Source: Eulemur rufifrons (lineage: Eukaryota; Chordata; Mammalia; Primates; Lemuridae). From it: 64,000 nt of DNA. A program made the position numbers and the translations under genes. This document shows, piece by piece, positions 1 to 13,674 of this stretch. Location: contig NC_090996.1 in the NCBI RefSeq assembly GCF_041146395.1, positions 30,838,738-30,902,737 of the forward strand, given 5' to 3'. Position 1 is the first letter of the stretch; each line of letters opens with the position of its first letter. The notes beneath the pieces were generated by a model, which was given only the letters and a program-made list of their open reading frames with translations, ran no database searches and was not told the origin of the DNA.

Positions 1-489
1 CATGTTAATAGCTCAGAACATTGGCCAGCATGTATAGTGCGATCATATGCATTACTTATTAGTGTTGTTATCACATTGTTTTGTAATAGTTTCTTTAAGT
101 GACGCTTTCTTTCCTCAGTCTTGCCAGGGACTTTGAGTTGTTCATTGTCATCTTACCAGGGCCTAGACACCATAAATGAACTAGAAAGAATGAATAAATC
201 AGAATTTCAATTAACTAGCTTGCCCAGGACATAAAGGGTTTACTTAGTGGAACTGACTGTCTAATAAAAATTACACGGAACATTCTTGTTGTTGCTGAAA
301 ATGTTTCCACACTGGAGGAGCATATTTTCCTGTAAGAGCAGTCTACTTATGGTAAATATCTTAAGATTTTCTTGAGAAGCTGCCTCAGGGTCATTGCAGC
401 AGCATCAGAGCTCCTAGAGGACCATGGCAGTGAATTACATTAGACAGGACTTTATTGCTTGACAGAGATAGAAACCCAACTGGAAAAAA
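1..489. other. Intergenic, nothing recognised
   Basis: AT-rich single-copy-looking sequence with no exon, promoter or repeat family that I can name. It lies about 36 kb past the end of RBFOX1. Confidence 0.5.
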
Positions 490-1920
490 ACTTAGAAAAA
501 ATGAGACTTGACCGAGAGCAGAGCCGCCACAGTGGCATTTTGCAGGATTGCCCGCTGGCGGCGTGAATAGGCAGGCAGGACCCGGTGCCCCCAGGACAGG
601 AGAGCAGCGCAGGGAACCCGTGGCCCCTTCCCTCCCGCAGAACCGCATGGGTGCTCTGTGCTGGGAAGCCTGTTGCCCTGCGGCAGGGGTGCATTCTTGG
701 CATACCCAACCACTGAGAGCAGAGCCATGACAGTGGTGCAACCTGAGAGGTTCATCAACCTGCTAAAGCACCCCAAAGTCAACTCAGGACCAGCAGTCCT
801 CTCCCTGACACGGTCAGGCACCAATCTTCAGGGGCTTGGAGACAGGTCCACAAGCCACCCCTAGGGCCCCCAGCTCTCAATGGAGAGCCCTGATGAGAAG
901 GAACCAGTGAAAGAACTCTGGAAATACGAAAAATCAAAACAAAAGGATAACCCTAACAGAAAACAATGACTCCTTACCAATGGATGCCATCCTAAATGAA
1001 AAGATTAAAATGACAGAAGAAGATTTTCAAATATAGATTGTAACGAAACTCAAGGAAATACCAGAGAACATAGAAAACCAACACAAAGAAGCCACAAAAT
1101 CGATTCAGGAAATGAACGAAAAATTCTCTAAAGAAATTGAATTATTAAAGAAAAACCAAACAGAACTTCTGATGAAAAATTCATTCAAGGATTTACAAAA
1201 CACAGTGGAAAGCCTTAAGAAAAGGCTAGATAAGTCAGAAGAAAAAGAATCTCAGAGCTTGAAGATAACACCTCTGAGCTGAACAAGTTAGCCAAAGAGA
1301 AAGAACAGAGAAATAAGAGGACGAACCAGGCCTACAAGAAATGTGGGATTATGTAAAGAGGCCAAACATAAGAATCATAGGTATCCCTTAGGGTGAAGAA
1401 GAAAATACACAGGGGTTGGAAAATGTATTTGAAGAAATAATCAAGGAAAATTTCTCTGGCCTTGCTAGAAACCTAGATATCCAGATACAAGAAGCTCAAA
1501 GAACTCCTGGGAGAAATATCACACAGACGCAATGCAATCACCACTACACGTAGTCATTAGACTTGCCAAAGTAAACACGACTCAGACACCCCTATGAGCA
1601 GTAAGGAGAAAAAAATCAGGTAACTTAGAAAGAAAAACCTATCAGACTAACTGCAGACTTCTCAGCTGAGACCTTACCGGCCAGAAGGAATTGGGGCCCC
1701 ATTCTCAGTCTTCTCAAACAGAGTAACAGTCAGCCTAGGATTTTGTATCCTGCAAAACTAAGTTTCTCATACCAGGGAGAAATAAAGCCCTTCTCAGGCA
1801 AGGAAACACTGAAGAAATTTGTCAAGACCAGACCTACCTTTCAAGAAGCATTCAGAACTGCATTATACATAGATCAACACTATAGACAACCCTCCAGTGT
1901 AAAATCCCCCTAAAGATAAA
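490..1920 (+). mobile_element. L1 fragment: part of 5'UTR and decayed ORF1
   Basis: Sense-orientation LINE-1. From about 975 it follows L1 ORF1: coiled-coil lysine/glutamate-rich part, then the RRM/CTD region (PNIRIIGIP-like at 1360-1395, NLDIQIQEAQRTP-like at 1470-1505, and an ETLQARREWGPI-like stretch near 1670-1700). Many stops and frameshifts make it inactive. About 740-930 is homologous to the 5'UTR of the minus-strand L1 at 25.9-26.2 kb, so the two belong to related families. The element stops right after the ORF1 end (about 1915) with no ORF2 or poly(A). An imperfect repeat of AGAGCAGAGCC at 514 and 717 hints at rearrangement in the 5'UTR part. Confidence 0.85.
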
Positions 1921-2214
1921 GGTCAGAGCCCAGAAACCACGGTGAAAATAGTTTGTGTTTCAGTGTCATGTATCTGGCACAGCTACGCCGTAAAATAGCA
2001 AATTCCCTCACAAAGTTCCAAAATGCTGGGAGGAGGCATGGCCGCCCCACTAAAAACCACTTCTCTTGATACTCCGGTGCTGATATACTTAATGTGTGAC
2101 TAACCTCTGCCCTTACCTTTGCTAATTGACTTCTGTCATATAACACCATTATGATACTTCATGGCACTTACTGCTACCTAAAGCTATCTTCTTTAGTTAC
2201 GTGTTGGCTCATGG

Positions 2215-2333
2215 ACTGGCTCTCTCCTCTACTTGAACATGAGCACCAGAACGGCAGGAATCTATGTCCTTTTCACTACCTAGCACATAGTAGGAGCTCA
2301 ATATACATCCATTGAACAAATGAATGAATGAAT
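2215..2333 (+). repeat. L2 3'-end relic
   Basis: It contains the L2/CR1-like tail 'agcacatagtaggagctcaa' followed by a run of TGAA repeats, the usual L2 ending. Confidence 0.55.
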
Positions 2334-2339
2334 GTTCCC

Positions 2340-2500
2340 TTTGACAAACCAAAACCCTTCAGAGCTATAAAGGCTCTTCCTAATTATCTGGTTTGATTAC
2401 ACCAAGACCCGGGAAGGGTGGCATTGACTTGCTTGTGGTTACAGAGCTATCATGTAATTGAACTCAGGTCTGCTGACCCCCCATCCAGCAACCTTGCACC
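2340..2500 (-). repeat. MIR relic
   Basis: Antisense MIR pattern: GGTTACAGAGCTATCATG then TGAACTCAGGTCTGCTGAC. Confidence 0.5.
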
Positions 2501-3689
2501 CGGGCATCATGCATGCCTGTATGATTAAGTTTACTACTTTAATAACCAGAGAGGTTTTATTTTAATGATACTGATACTTCTTCTCTTTATCCTAATTAGT
2601 CAATAGAGATTTGAAAATGACCATTTCTGATGAAGGTAAGAAATATTTACTGTATTCTAGCCAGGATGGCATAGCTTTCATTTTTTTTTCCTTGCTTTTC
2701 ATACCAACCTCCCACGCATGACCTATATAACCCCAAACTATACACTCTGAAGTGCTAAAGTAGTACTTCCTCTGTAGTAATTAGCCAGTACAGCAAAGTG
2801 CTTTCTATTTTTTTCTGAACAACCTTCCAGAAAAACAGATTTCTTGTTGAGGAGAAAAACAGGGTATACTTTACAGATGGCATGTGGAAGGAAATAGTGA
2901 CAGAGAATACAAACTGCTGAAAACGACATGTGCCAAGGGCTACTTTGCAATATTAGTTTATGAATTTTGCCAGCTCAGTAATGTTGTAGCAGTAACATAC
3001 CACTTGGAGGTTTTCCTTGTTTATTCCATTCAAAGAGATGTTGCATCTTAACAGCATACAAAGCAATATCTAACAGCAGTTGGGTCTGCTTAGATTTGGA
3101 AGTAAGCTGAGAGAGCAGTTTATGTATGCTTTTGATTTCTTTATGTGAGAGGAATGCAGTGATTATTTCCAGCAACTTTGAAAGTCATATTCTAAAAACC
3201 AGAGAAATACAAGTGAGAAAGCAACACAGGTGCATTTAAGAAAGAACAAGAGCAAGAGAGAGAGAGAGTGTCAATGATTTGTTTCTGGAAGCCACTGACC
3301 CATTTACAATTTACTTCAAGCTCAGAAATAAAGCCCTTAAACTCACCCAAAACCAATGTGGATATGAGTTAGTCGACCAAATATTTCAAGTGTAGCTTAG
3401 GCTTGGGTTTTAAGAAATCAGGTCCTGGTTTTATCGAGTCTTAGTGTATTCATCAAGCCTTGCAGAAACCTTGCTTCTTTCTGGACTCAAAGTGGAGACT
3501 TCTTATACTAGAAAACAGCATCACATCCCGTGTGCTTTTCTATATGGCAGAAGAATCTAAATGTTTGAATAATGAATTGTTTTCTAACGTCTAATAATCA
3601 CTCTGGGTCTGAATTACTGAGAAACGTAAGCTTGGTGACTGCCCAAATAAATTGCGTCACATAAGTAGAAAGAAACTCTAATCATTGAA
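2501..3689. other. Intergenic, nothing recognised
   Basis: No gene or nameable repeat; a short (GA)n lies at 3255-3268. The lack of repeats is compatible with, but does not prove, conserved non-coding sequence. Confidence 0.4.
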
Positions 3690-3800
3690 TATTATAGGAA
3701 GGGACATTAGCCATCTCGTAGCCCAAACTCTTGAAACCCAATGTTCATGGGGGGGAAGTGACCTGTCCCAGGTCCTGAAGTGAATTAGTGGTAAATCCAA
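3690..3800 (-). repeat. MIR-like relic
   Basis: Weak antisense MIR similarity (GTGACCTGTCCCAGGTC, then a gap and GTAAATCCAAC). Confidence 0.4.
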
Positions 3801-3899
3801 CATTAGAAATTGATGTAGATGTTCAAATCCCTGCTTTTTCACTGATTAGCAACACTTTCTTGAACACATTACTTATCAGCTTTATGAATACATTTTTTC

Positions 3900-4035
3900 C
3901 TTCTGCAAAATGAATGTAATCATACCAGTGCTTTCCTCACAGGGTTGGTGAGAAGACGGAACTTTGTTAGAGAAGGTTTTCAATGTGGGCCTTTGCATAT
4001 AGTACATGCTCAATAAATGGTAGCTTTCATTGTCT
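3900..4035 (+). repeat. MIR relic
   Basis: Sense MIR 3' half: CCTCACAGGGTTGGTGAGAA, then ATAGTACATGCTCAATAAAT. Confidence 0.6.
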
Positions 4036-4895
4036 TTACACTCTTCATGACCATCATCATCATTATCAGCATGATTATATTTATTTCCAGATTCATGCAT
4101 GGGTCTTGTCCTCTCTTGCAAATGTGTCAATTCTAAAGTATGAATACGGAAATACACTGAAAATTGGATCAGTTGTCTTCATAACTTGTCCATACTACAT
4201 CCTAATTTAGCCAAAATTTATTTCTTTATTTAGGGATCATGCATACGTGACTTAAGTTTAACCGTTTAATAATGCAGAGAGAATCGTGTCTTTAAATAAT
4301 CAGGGAAGATGTACCTTCTTATCCTATCGACCCAGCTGGTTCTGTCTCTTTCTTTTTTAAACATTAGAAGGTACTTTCATGGAGCAACTACCATTTTGGC
4401 TTTCTGGGACTCAACTACAAAAATTAAAATGTTTATTTTATTCAAAGTGCCTGCAGTGAAGCTGAGAAGATAAATCGCACTGGGGTTTTATGAAGAGATG
4501 ATATAAGGTCAAGTCTTTCTATAACTAGATGCCCAGCCTACCCAAGCAGTTTGTCCTCTTGTGCCCTGCCAGACTCTAGCCTCCTAACTAAAAAGTCACA
4601 AGCAGAAGGTTTGTTAGATTCAGGCCAGAGAATCAGAATAAAAGGGTGATGCCTAACTGCTCTCATTACAGAGGCAAGGTCTGTACGTGGATGATATAAA
4701 TACAACCAGACAGAACAGATGGTCTAATACACTGTTAGCTCTAAAAGGGTAGGGACCAGGCTTACCTTGCTTATTGCTGCATTCTCCATGCCTAGAAATG
4801 GCATATGTACGTATTTTTCGTTTGTATGTTGTGAGTGAACTTCAGGGGTGGACTCACATCACTTATCTACATGCAACTAGAGACTTGGCACGTGT
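4036..4895. other. Intergenic, mostly unrecognised
   Basis: No gene. An L2-like tail (AGGGACCAGGCTTACCTTGC) is visible near 4750; the rest is unassigned. Confidence 0.4.
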
Positions 4896-4899
4896 GTTC

Positions 4900-5060
4900 T
4901 TATCTAATCCTTGTGGCTCCTCTGCCCAGTGGTTGCTAGGACCTTCGTTTCACACATGGGGAAAGTGAGGCTCAGAGAGGTGGTGCCACTTTCCCATGGC
5001 CACACAGTGGGGGAGTAGCCAAGGCACAATTTGAACTCAGACTTGAGCACAGAGTCTGTA
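4900..5060 (-). repeat. MIR relic
   Basis: Clear antisense MIR: AAAGTGAGGCTCAGAGAGGT, CCATGGCCACACAGTGGGGG, TTTGAACTCAGACTTGAGC. Confidence 0.7.
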
Positions 5061-6639
5061 TTTTTCCTTTATGCATGCTCCCATCTCAGCTATGTTGCTG
5101 TAATGACAGAATTTTACCTCTGCAGAACAAAGAATTCAGAACATAGATTGTCCCAGAAAACAGTGAGCACCACATCCGTGGTTCCATGTGGGCAGAGGAA
5201 TATTGGAAGGAAAGAATGGAATTGGCAGGGGGAGTTGGACAAAATGACTTTGACATCCCCTTCATCTATGACACATCACTCGCTTCTTCCTTCCATTCTT
5301 CCTTCATTAGTACTTTTATTCAGTTACCTCTTGATAAGTACGCAAATTTTTTTTTTTTAAATTTCAGAAGAAGCAAGGTTTAAAAAAAAAAGTCTTGGCT
5401 GGTTCGAGGGTAGTGGGTTATCAGAACTTATTAACATTAGTATCACTAAAGTTGGTATGCAACCCACCGCTGCTAAATTTGACTGCCTTTAAAAAGAAAA
5501 AATATTGAAAAAAAAAAAATCTCTAGGACCAGAAGAAAAAAATGTGCATATGTTCCATGTCTACTAGTAGGCTCAGAGCAAATTTTACGTCTCACTTCTA
5601 AAAAGTCCCATAATTGGAGATGAACTTTTATTAATCATTCAGTATTATTTTTCAATTCCATTCTACATTTGATCTCAATGTCTTCATGTTTTTCCATCTT
5701 GTGTTTCTTGTGTATATTTTATAAACTGTGTAAAATCTCCCTTTTTTCTGAAAACGATGCCAACGGGTATGTGTCTCTGCATGTGTGTGTAGCCACAAGA
5801 ATACCTGCATGCTCCCCTTTGCTGTTCAGTCTCGAGCCTTTGAACTTCAGCCAGTGCAAAGGAATAGAAATATTGCTGGCACTAGCTTCAATTAGAGCCA
5901 GCCAAAACAAGCAGGCATGCTGAATGTCTGTTTTCCCATCCCTGACTCCAAGAGCAGCCCATCCCAGGATTCCAGCCCAACCTTACCCTCTCCGGAACGA
6001 GGGCCATTTCTCTCTTGCAAGCTCTAGGGCTCTAAATCTGACTTCCTTGGAGGGGAGGACAGTTCTCATCTGCCAAGGGTAACGGAGGCCCCTACATCTG
6101 TCATGCTGATCCATCCAGCGCTCCTGCCAGATCTAGCACGCTGATCCATTACGCTGACCTGCTAATACTAACATTAGTGTGAGGATGCCCAGAGCCAAAG
6201 GCTGGAAACCAAATCTATAGCAAGGAGCTGCTCAGGCCAGCCAAAATGAACCAGGACTTATTCTATTAGAGAGAATATTCCGTTTGCTCCAATAACAAGA
6301 ACTCTATTGAGATTGGTTAATTCAATTCTGCCCATCTTATCAGATTTATTTTTAATGAAACCGAACAATAGTTTCATTTGTTATGTTATTAGTTTTCCCA
6401 GTAGAAGCAACGAGGCTTTAACACTGAGAGCGAAGCAGACAGGCTTTGCCAATGTCTTTGGCTTGTCGGTGATGCATGCCAGTTTGGATATTACACGGCG
6501 AAATGCTTCTGTCCTCTTCTGGGTCCACTTTCTTGCTTATGAAACTCACAGAGCGAGGAGGCCATCTTTTCCCTCATATAACCTCATCTGATCTTGTCAT
6601 TCCCTCATTAATGCACCTGCCAGGGTCCCTGATTGCCAC
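5061..6639. other. Intergenic; possible conserved non-coding block
   Basis: A/T homopolymers lie at 5348-5400 and 5505-5520. From about 6290 to 6600 the sequence is repeat-free with several ATTA/TTAAT-type motifs and no ORF of note. No gene is supported. Confidence 0.35.
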
Positions 6640-6830
6640 ATTTCCACCAGTTTCTAGCTGAGTGACATTGGCAAAGTGCCTTAAGCTCCCTGAGCCTTTT
6701 TTTTAAAAAAATTAGCAAAGCAGCCATAACATAAATCACTCCATAGAATCATTATAAGAATTTAATGTGTCTTAAAAATATGTAATACTGGGTACATAGT
6801 AGGTGCTCAATAATTGTTATTGTCATTTTG
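6640..6830 (+). repeat. MIR relic
   Basis: Sense MIR: GCTGAGTGACATTGGCAAAG, then TACATAGTAGGTGCTCAATA. Confidence 0.7.
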
Positions 6831-8800
6831 CTTCTTTGAGCAGCCATCTACCTCAGTGGACAACACACTTCTTCAAGGGCACAACTGCATGTTTGATGTC
6901 TGTTTCCCAAGTGCCTATCAGAGGGAGAACTCCATACATACTTACTTAGTTGATTGCTGGGTCCCCAATGTTGAGTTCCAATCATTGTCCTATTTTATTG
7001 TGCTTTCCCTCTGAAAGCTCACTTATTCTTTCAGGATTTGGTGCAAACGTCCCTTCCTCCAGACATCCGTCATCCTTCAGACGCAAAGGATGTAACCTGC
7101 CAGCAAAACACACTCTGTGGTGCATTTGTTTAATGTTTGCCCTGATTAAAAACAAAACACAAGTCTATCGTACATGGTTCAAACCTCAATTTTAAGAGAT
7201 GATAGTTGTCTGAAGCCGGGTTTCTCAGAAGTAGAGCCTTTTCTTCCTGGGCATGGGATTTGGGGGAGGGAACTCAGAAGGAACGTGTAAAGGAGTGAGA
7301 AAAGAAGAATTAGGGCAGGGCAAGAAATTAGACAAAGATGTGATTTCCTGGGAAGTCTAGCCCCAGCTCCATCCCATGCAGAATTTTGGAGTGTTGATTA
7401 CAGCACAGAGGTTTCCTACTCACAGGAAAAGGGGACTGAGCTTATGCATGGCCACATCAGTAATGTGTTGGTTGTGACCACTCCGATGAGCAGGTGTGCG
7501 TAATCCTCTACGCACCTTAAGGAGGTGGTTCCTACCTGCCAAGGTCGTCCTACAAGGAAGCATGCAGATGTGAATGATGAACAGCCAAAATCTGCAGCAT
7601 CTGGAGGATGGGACAAAAGTCTGGTACGAGGGAATGAGAGCAGGACCTCCAACAATATATGCTGCAATAGCCAAGAAGACACTGGCTTTGGAGCATATAT
7701 TATAAAAGAGGCTTTTGTTCCAGCAACTCAAAACTTCCCAGAAACAGTGGCAGCCACAGGCCCGAAGCCAAGAGATGCCTGGAAACAGCTTGGTGACATT
7801 CAAGAGTTGAGTCATTTATTATTTCTTAGAGGAAAAAAAAAAAAAAAATTGGGAGAATTTTGGCAGCGTGGTTCTGATACCTTCTCCCCACCCCCATTTT
7901 CATTTTGAACATGTTTAATTGGAGTGTTGTATAATTAATTGCATGTCTGTTGCAGTAAGGTGTTTACTTACGAAGCACTGTGGGCCATGTCAGCGATTGG
8001 CCGTTTTCTCTGACGTCTGTCGGGGTGCTAATTACAAGCAAACGTGGTGCACTTGCTCTGACAAAGACACGGGAGTGTGGCACAAAGGTTTCTTTCCGTT
8101 CCCCGCATGTTCTCTCCGTCTGGGTGGTGCCCCGGCTGGCTTCTGCAGCTCTGATCCGGCAGCTCTGAGAAGGGCTGCCAGGAATCAGACAAAGATGGGG
8201 CTACGTTTCTAACCGCGGCACGATTGTATTGTCATCTCAGGGGCAACCCCCCCCAGAATGTGTTCCTGGCCCTGGAGATTCTAGAAAGTCAGACAACCTG
8301 TGACCAATAAATCACAGAGCTGGAAATCCTTTGCTTACTTGCAGGCCCTGCCAAACAATTATGCCGTGAAATGTTCTAATTGTACTCTGATTTTAATGTT
8401 AATACCCATTTCCATAATTTCTCTGGGTCTTTATGACACTGTTTAATCCTTGCCAATGAAGCAAATGAACTAGAAGGAACACTCACAGATGGCTCATGTT
8501 TCCCATTAAGCCGCCGCACTAAGATCTGCTTTGTTTTCCGTTTGGTTTGGGCAGCCGTGCTGTTCACAAAGAAGCTGGCCCTGAACGCTTGCCTGGCTCT
8601 CTAAATGGCCACCTTGAAACCAACTCCACCTGAGGCGGCGGGAGACTTGGGGAACAGGGCCCAGGGTCTTGGTCAAAGGAAGCCTCTGCTGAGCACTCGG
8701 GGCTCGGTCCTGGTCCCTGCATCCTTGGGCCTCATCCCTTCTGCCCCAAGAGGGCTCCTGCGGCCGTGTAGTGATGCTGTTTCACACCAGCACTCTTTTA
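6831..8800. other. Intergenic; unassigned, partly conserved-looking
   Basis: No gene. A poly(A) run lies at 7833-7848. The segments 7900-8220 (with TAATTAATTGCATG and CpG-containing sequence) and 8340-8600 carry no recognisable repeat and would be worth a conservation check. Confidence 0.35.
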
Positions 8801-8910
8801 CTCTTGCTGTTGTGTGTCTGAAATGCCCTACCTACATGTCTTCATTCTTCAAGGCTCAGAAACTCTTCTCGAGGCTCCCTTGGCCCCAAGTGGGGAAGAG
8901 TCCATGCAGT
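8800..8910 (+). repeat. L2 relic
   Basis: Resembles the conserved L2 3' segment (TGAAATGCCCTACC, TTCAAGGCTCAGAAACTC). Confidence 0.45.
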
Positions 8911-10079
8911 TGTGGATTTATCTCCCCCCAGCGCTAGCACACAGCGAGCATCTGGAGATGAAGCACACAGTGGGAGGTTATTCCCAATAGGAATGGTTCC
9001 TCTGTCCACTCACAGCAGCCTGGGCTCCCATCAATAGGAATGCACATCACATGACACCCTTGTGGCCTGTTTGTCTTTTTTTTCCCCTGTGAGTGTAGAA
9101 CTCCTACAGAGTTCACCTAATCTCCAGGGTTCTCCCCACAGCATTGCAATTTCCCTTTAAATCACTCTATGTATTAGGAAAAAATATTCTGCTTGGCAGA
9201 AACCTAACTTTGCCTGGATTCAGTTAAAAGGAAAACCGAGTGGCTCCTGTAATAAGGTGAGTGAGGGGCAGGACATAGGGAATAAAATGACATTTTGTAA
9301 CAAATGGTCTAGACATGAAAAAAATGCCTTTCATTTTGTACTGATGTTGGGTGAATCGTTAAGAGAATCCAAAAGTATCTCCAGGTTTGGCATCAGGGCT
9401 CACGTTTCTTCCTACGTGAACTCTCTTTCCTTTTTAATGATGGATATCTATGTCTATCTTTCTATCTATCTATCCATATCATCTATCTATCCATCTTGCT
9501 TTATATACCACTATACCCTATAATAAATATTTAAACACTGGCATACACATGTCAATGTTATTAGATAGTATTTGAATAATGTAATGTTTGTATCTTCCAG
9601 CAAGATTAACAGTACTATACAGAATTGCATTTTGAAATTGGCTACTTAAGGACTTACTTTGCTTCCAAAATTTGCTATTTCTTGGAACAACACTCATGGT
9701 ATTTGCATATGCTATGCATATAAACTTTCAGTGTTATTTTACTTTAAAGAATGACTTACCAATTAACAGCCAGACAGGGCCAAAAATGGACCCTGAGAAC
9801 ATGGCAACCACAAGAAGCAAGACTCGCTGACTTGTTCACAACCTTTCCCTCCTACACACACCTCTCCTAGTTCCAGAAATGTCAGTCTGGCTCTATGTGT
9901 CAGTGTTCCCTGCTCTTGCCTTCAATCGACGTCAACAGATTCCTTAGAACCAGTAATGTCTCTATGCCAGGAAGATATTCCTGTATGGAAACATTCAGCC
10001 GTATCTGGCAAAGTCTCTTTGCAACATCGAACTGCACTACTTCTCTGAGACTAACAATAGTAGCTTCCACATAGTGCAT
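8911..10079. other. Intergenic with a (TATC)n stretch
   Basis: An imperfect TCTA/ATCC microsatellite lies at 9443-9498. The remainder is unassigned and no gene is supported. Confidence 0.45.
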
Positions 10080-10240
10080 GTCTCCTATCTGCTAAGCACC
10101 CAATGCCTCCTTGGTGCTTAATGTGTGTGGTGTTATACCAATAGCGCAAATAGGAAAACTGAGCTTGGAAGAAACCTACCCAAGATCCCATAGCCAGAAA
10201 GTGATAGAACTGAATTCAAACCGGGTTCAGTTTAGCTCCA
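10080..10240 (-). repeat. MIR relic
   Basis: Antisense MIR: ATAGGAAAACTGAGCTTGGA, CATAGCCAGAAAGTGATAGA. Confidence 0.65.
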
Positions 10241-10439
10241 CTTACTTCATTACACTACCTGTCAACACTTTAAGCATCAATATTCATATACTTTCCACAA
10301 TATCTATGGTTTTATTTCTGTCCTGAATGAGTGATTATTTCTTTTGGCGATACTACTGCTACTATTATTTACTCTACAGTTACCTACGGATTGCTTAAAA
10401 TGCACTGTGCTAAGTATTGGACACATTCGCATGTATACA

Positions 10440-10570
10440 ATGAAATCTTTCCATCTTTCCCCTGAGGCTGGAGCTATCCTATGTCCATGACACCAAAGGG
10501 GAACTTCAGGCTTTAAGATACTCTCTCAAAGTCAGTTCACAAGTGACAGAGCTGGACACCAAATGCAGTT
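10440..10570 (-). repeat. MIR-like relic
   Basis: Antisense MIR-like order with CAAGTGACAGAGCTGGACACC at its right end. Confidence 0.45.
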
Positions 10571-11339
10571 TTGTCTTGCTTCAAAGCTTACATTTTATAC
10601 ACAACACGTGCTGCTTCCCACAATAAGCAAATGATGCCAGCTGTATCCTGGAATGTTCGGAAGGACGTTTAACCCAGAGAAGTGGACTCCAGTAAACGCC
10701 AGTGTGGGATTTGAGATGGGGCAGGGTGGTCCGAGGAAAAGAGCACTATGAATGGCCCCATGGTACTAGGGGGTGGAGCTGCAGGGCTTTCAGAGCCCAT
10801 CTAGGTCAGGGAGCAGACGGTCTTCCCTCCATGGGCCTTGAGCGAAGGGGCAGTGCCATTGCCGAGGACGGTCCTTGGCAATCCAACTGCACGACCAACT
10901 TTGTGGCAGGGGCGTGGGGAGGGAAGGTAGGTAATGATTAGTGACCTTTGTTCTTGCTCTTACGGGTTCTTAAACTCATATCATCATGACTTGCCCTAGA
11001 TACCGGGAGTAGGGGGTTGGTGTGCGCCGAGGTTTCATTTAGGACATTCATTTTATCTTCTTTGAGACACCGTGAGGGCAGGTGACAGACTCATTTCGAC
11101 AATCCCAGGCTAAAACTAAAAATCTAAAGCAAATGTTCACCCTAGTGCCAGACACCTAAAGTGCTTTTTAGACCCAGAGATATAAGCGTGTCATTGCGTT
11201 ATTATTTGCAGAAGCGTTTGACTCAGCTGTGAAGGGATCATTTCATTCAGTTCTGAAATCATGTAGCAAAGAACTAAAAAAGCATTTGGCTTTGTAGGAG
11301 AAGACGTTCAGTAATTTATACCCTTCTATTATTATAAGG

Positions 11340-11379
<40 letters not shown>

Positions 11380-12149
11380 GGGGTGGGTAGTGGGGGTTTT
11401 CTACATGTCACATTCCCTTTGGCAAGTCATGCATCTAACTAATTTGCATGGAGTTTTAGTGCAACATAGTTGATTAGCATAGTAGACACAGTGCCTTTTT
11501 AATATAATATATCTACGGAGAAATATCCTTAGTTAATGAGTTGTGTCATTTTAGAAAGTTTGTCTCATAACTAATGTGTGAACGTTGCATTGCATTTTTT
11601 TAAATAGTGCATGCTCAGAGCCAGATAAGTCATCCTGGGTGTGAACAGGATCCTAAATCTTGTACAGTCCCTATTCCCCGGTCTTTAGTGGGTTCTTTTG
11701 AACTTTTGTACCTTGATTTCTCTTCTTTACCATTCCTTGACAAAGGGGAAATCATATGGAAGATTCATTAGAGTCTTGCTATAGGTCATCTGAAGACAGA
11801 ATGAGGGTTTCCAATCAACAAGGCACGTGACTCGTCTTCGACTTGGGAACTTGGGTGCAAATTGAATTCACTTGTCCTATTCCAGCAAGAGTTTGCACTG
11901 ATAGGCACAACTACTACCAGAGTCACACAGAACGACTATTAGCTCCAAAGTGGGAGTCTCCTTTTCCCACCATTTGTCCTAGCCTTGGCATGACATTCTG
12001 ACCCTCTGACTCTATTTTATTATTCTAAACACCACCCACTTTGTCCATCTCTGCATCTGGAAAAAGAAGATTAGTATTGCAAACCAATGTGCGGAAATGA
12101 TATCTTCTGAGGGCGAATCATTTGCAGATGACTGAAATGCCTTTTAAAT
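10571..12149. other. Intergenic, unassigned, with (TG)n
   Basis: A (TG)n microsatellite of about 15 units lies at 11345-11375. The flanks look single-copy and no gene is supported. Confidence 0.5.
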
Positions 12150-12890
<741 letters not shown>

Positions 12891-13130
12891 GTGTTATGGA
12901 CTGAATGTTTATATCCCCCCCCCAATTCATGTGTTGAAGCTCTAATCCCCAAAGTGATGGTCTTTGGAGGAGGGACCTTTGGGAGGAGATTAGGTTTAGA
13001 TGATGTCATAAGGGAGGCATCCTCATGATGGAATTAGTGTCTTTCTAAAAAGATGAAGAGTCAGAATCTCTCTCCGCCCGCCCCCACTCCCCACAAATAC
13101 CAGCAAGAGGCCGTGTGAGGACATGACCAT
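12891..13130 (+). repeat. MaLR-type LTR fragment (MST/MLT1-like)
   Basis: Starts GTTATGGACTGAATGTTTAT, then AATTCATGTGTTGAAGCTC, TTTGGAGGAGGGACCTTTGG and GTGTGAGGACATG, the order seen in ERVL-MaLR LTRs. No internal or coding part follows. Confidence 0.65.
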
Positions 13131-13674
13131 AGGAGAGCTTGCCAGCTCTCTATAGCACTGTTAGGATAGTTACCGGGATGGGATTCCTAATACTCCAAAG
13201 CAAGAGGCACAAAAACCTGCAACCCTATCCCAACCATTCCTCTACAAGTTTCACAGAAGTTAAAGATCAGACTCTGTTCCCTGAACCACGTGGATCTAAA
13301 GACATGTGCTGCTCTCTTGTTTTCACCCTGTAAACTTCCAACCCTGCTTTGACCAGGTGAGATACCCGATCCGAGTGGTCCTTGAAGTGCATTAGCTAAA
13401 TCAAGTCTTTTACCTCTATTCGAGTCACTTAGCCTATTTTCTTTGGAATAGTTCAAAGTTGAGAATTTAGCAATGAATAAGAATGTATTATGTATGTAAG
13501 CAAAGTAAAATGAGTCTGTGGGTAAAAATAAGACTTGGAACACTTGGTAAATTATTATTTGGTACAAATGAATCCTGAGATGTGTGAGAGAGGATGGCAG
13601 GGATTGAATGGGGCCATATTATTAAAGGTATGTGTACCGTGTCGGACCTACAATTGTAGGTACTTAATTAACAA
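13131..13674. other. Intergenic, nothing recognised
   Basis: No gene or nameable repeat; the left part may be a decayed continuation of the LTR. Confidence 0.35.
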
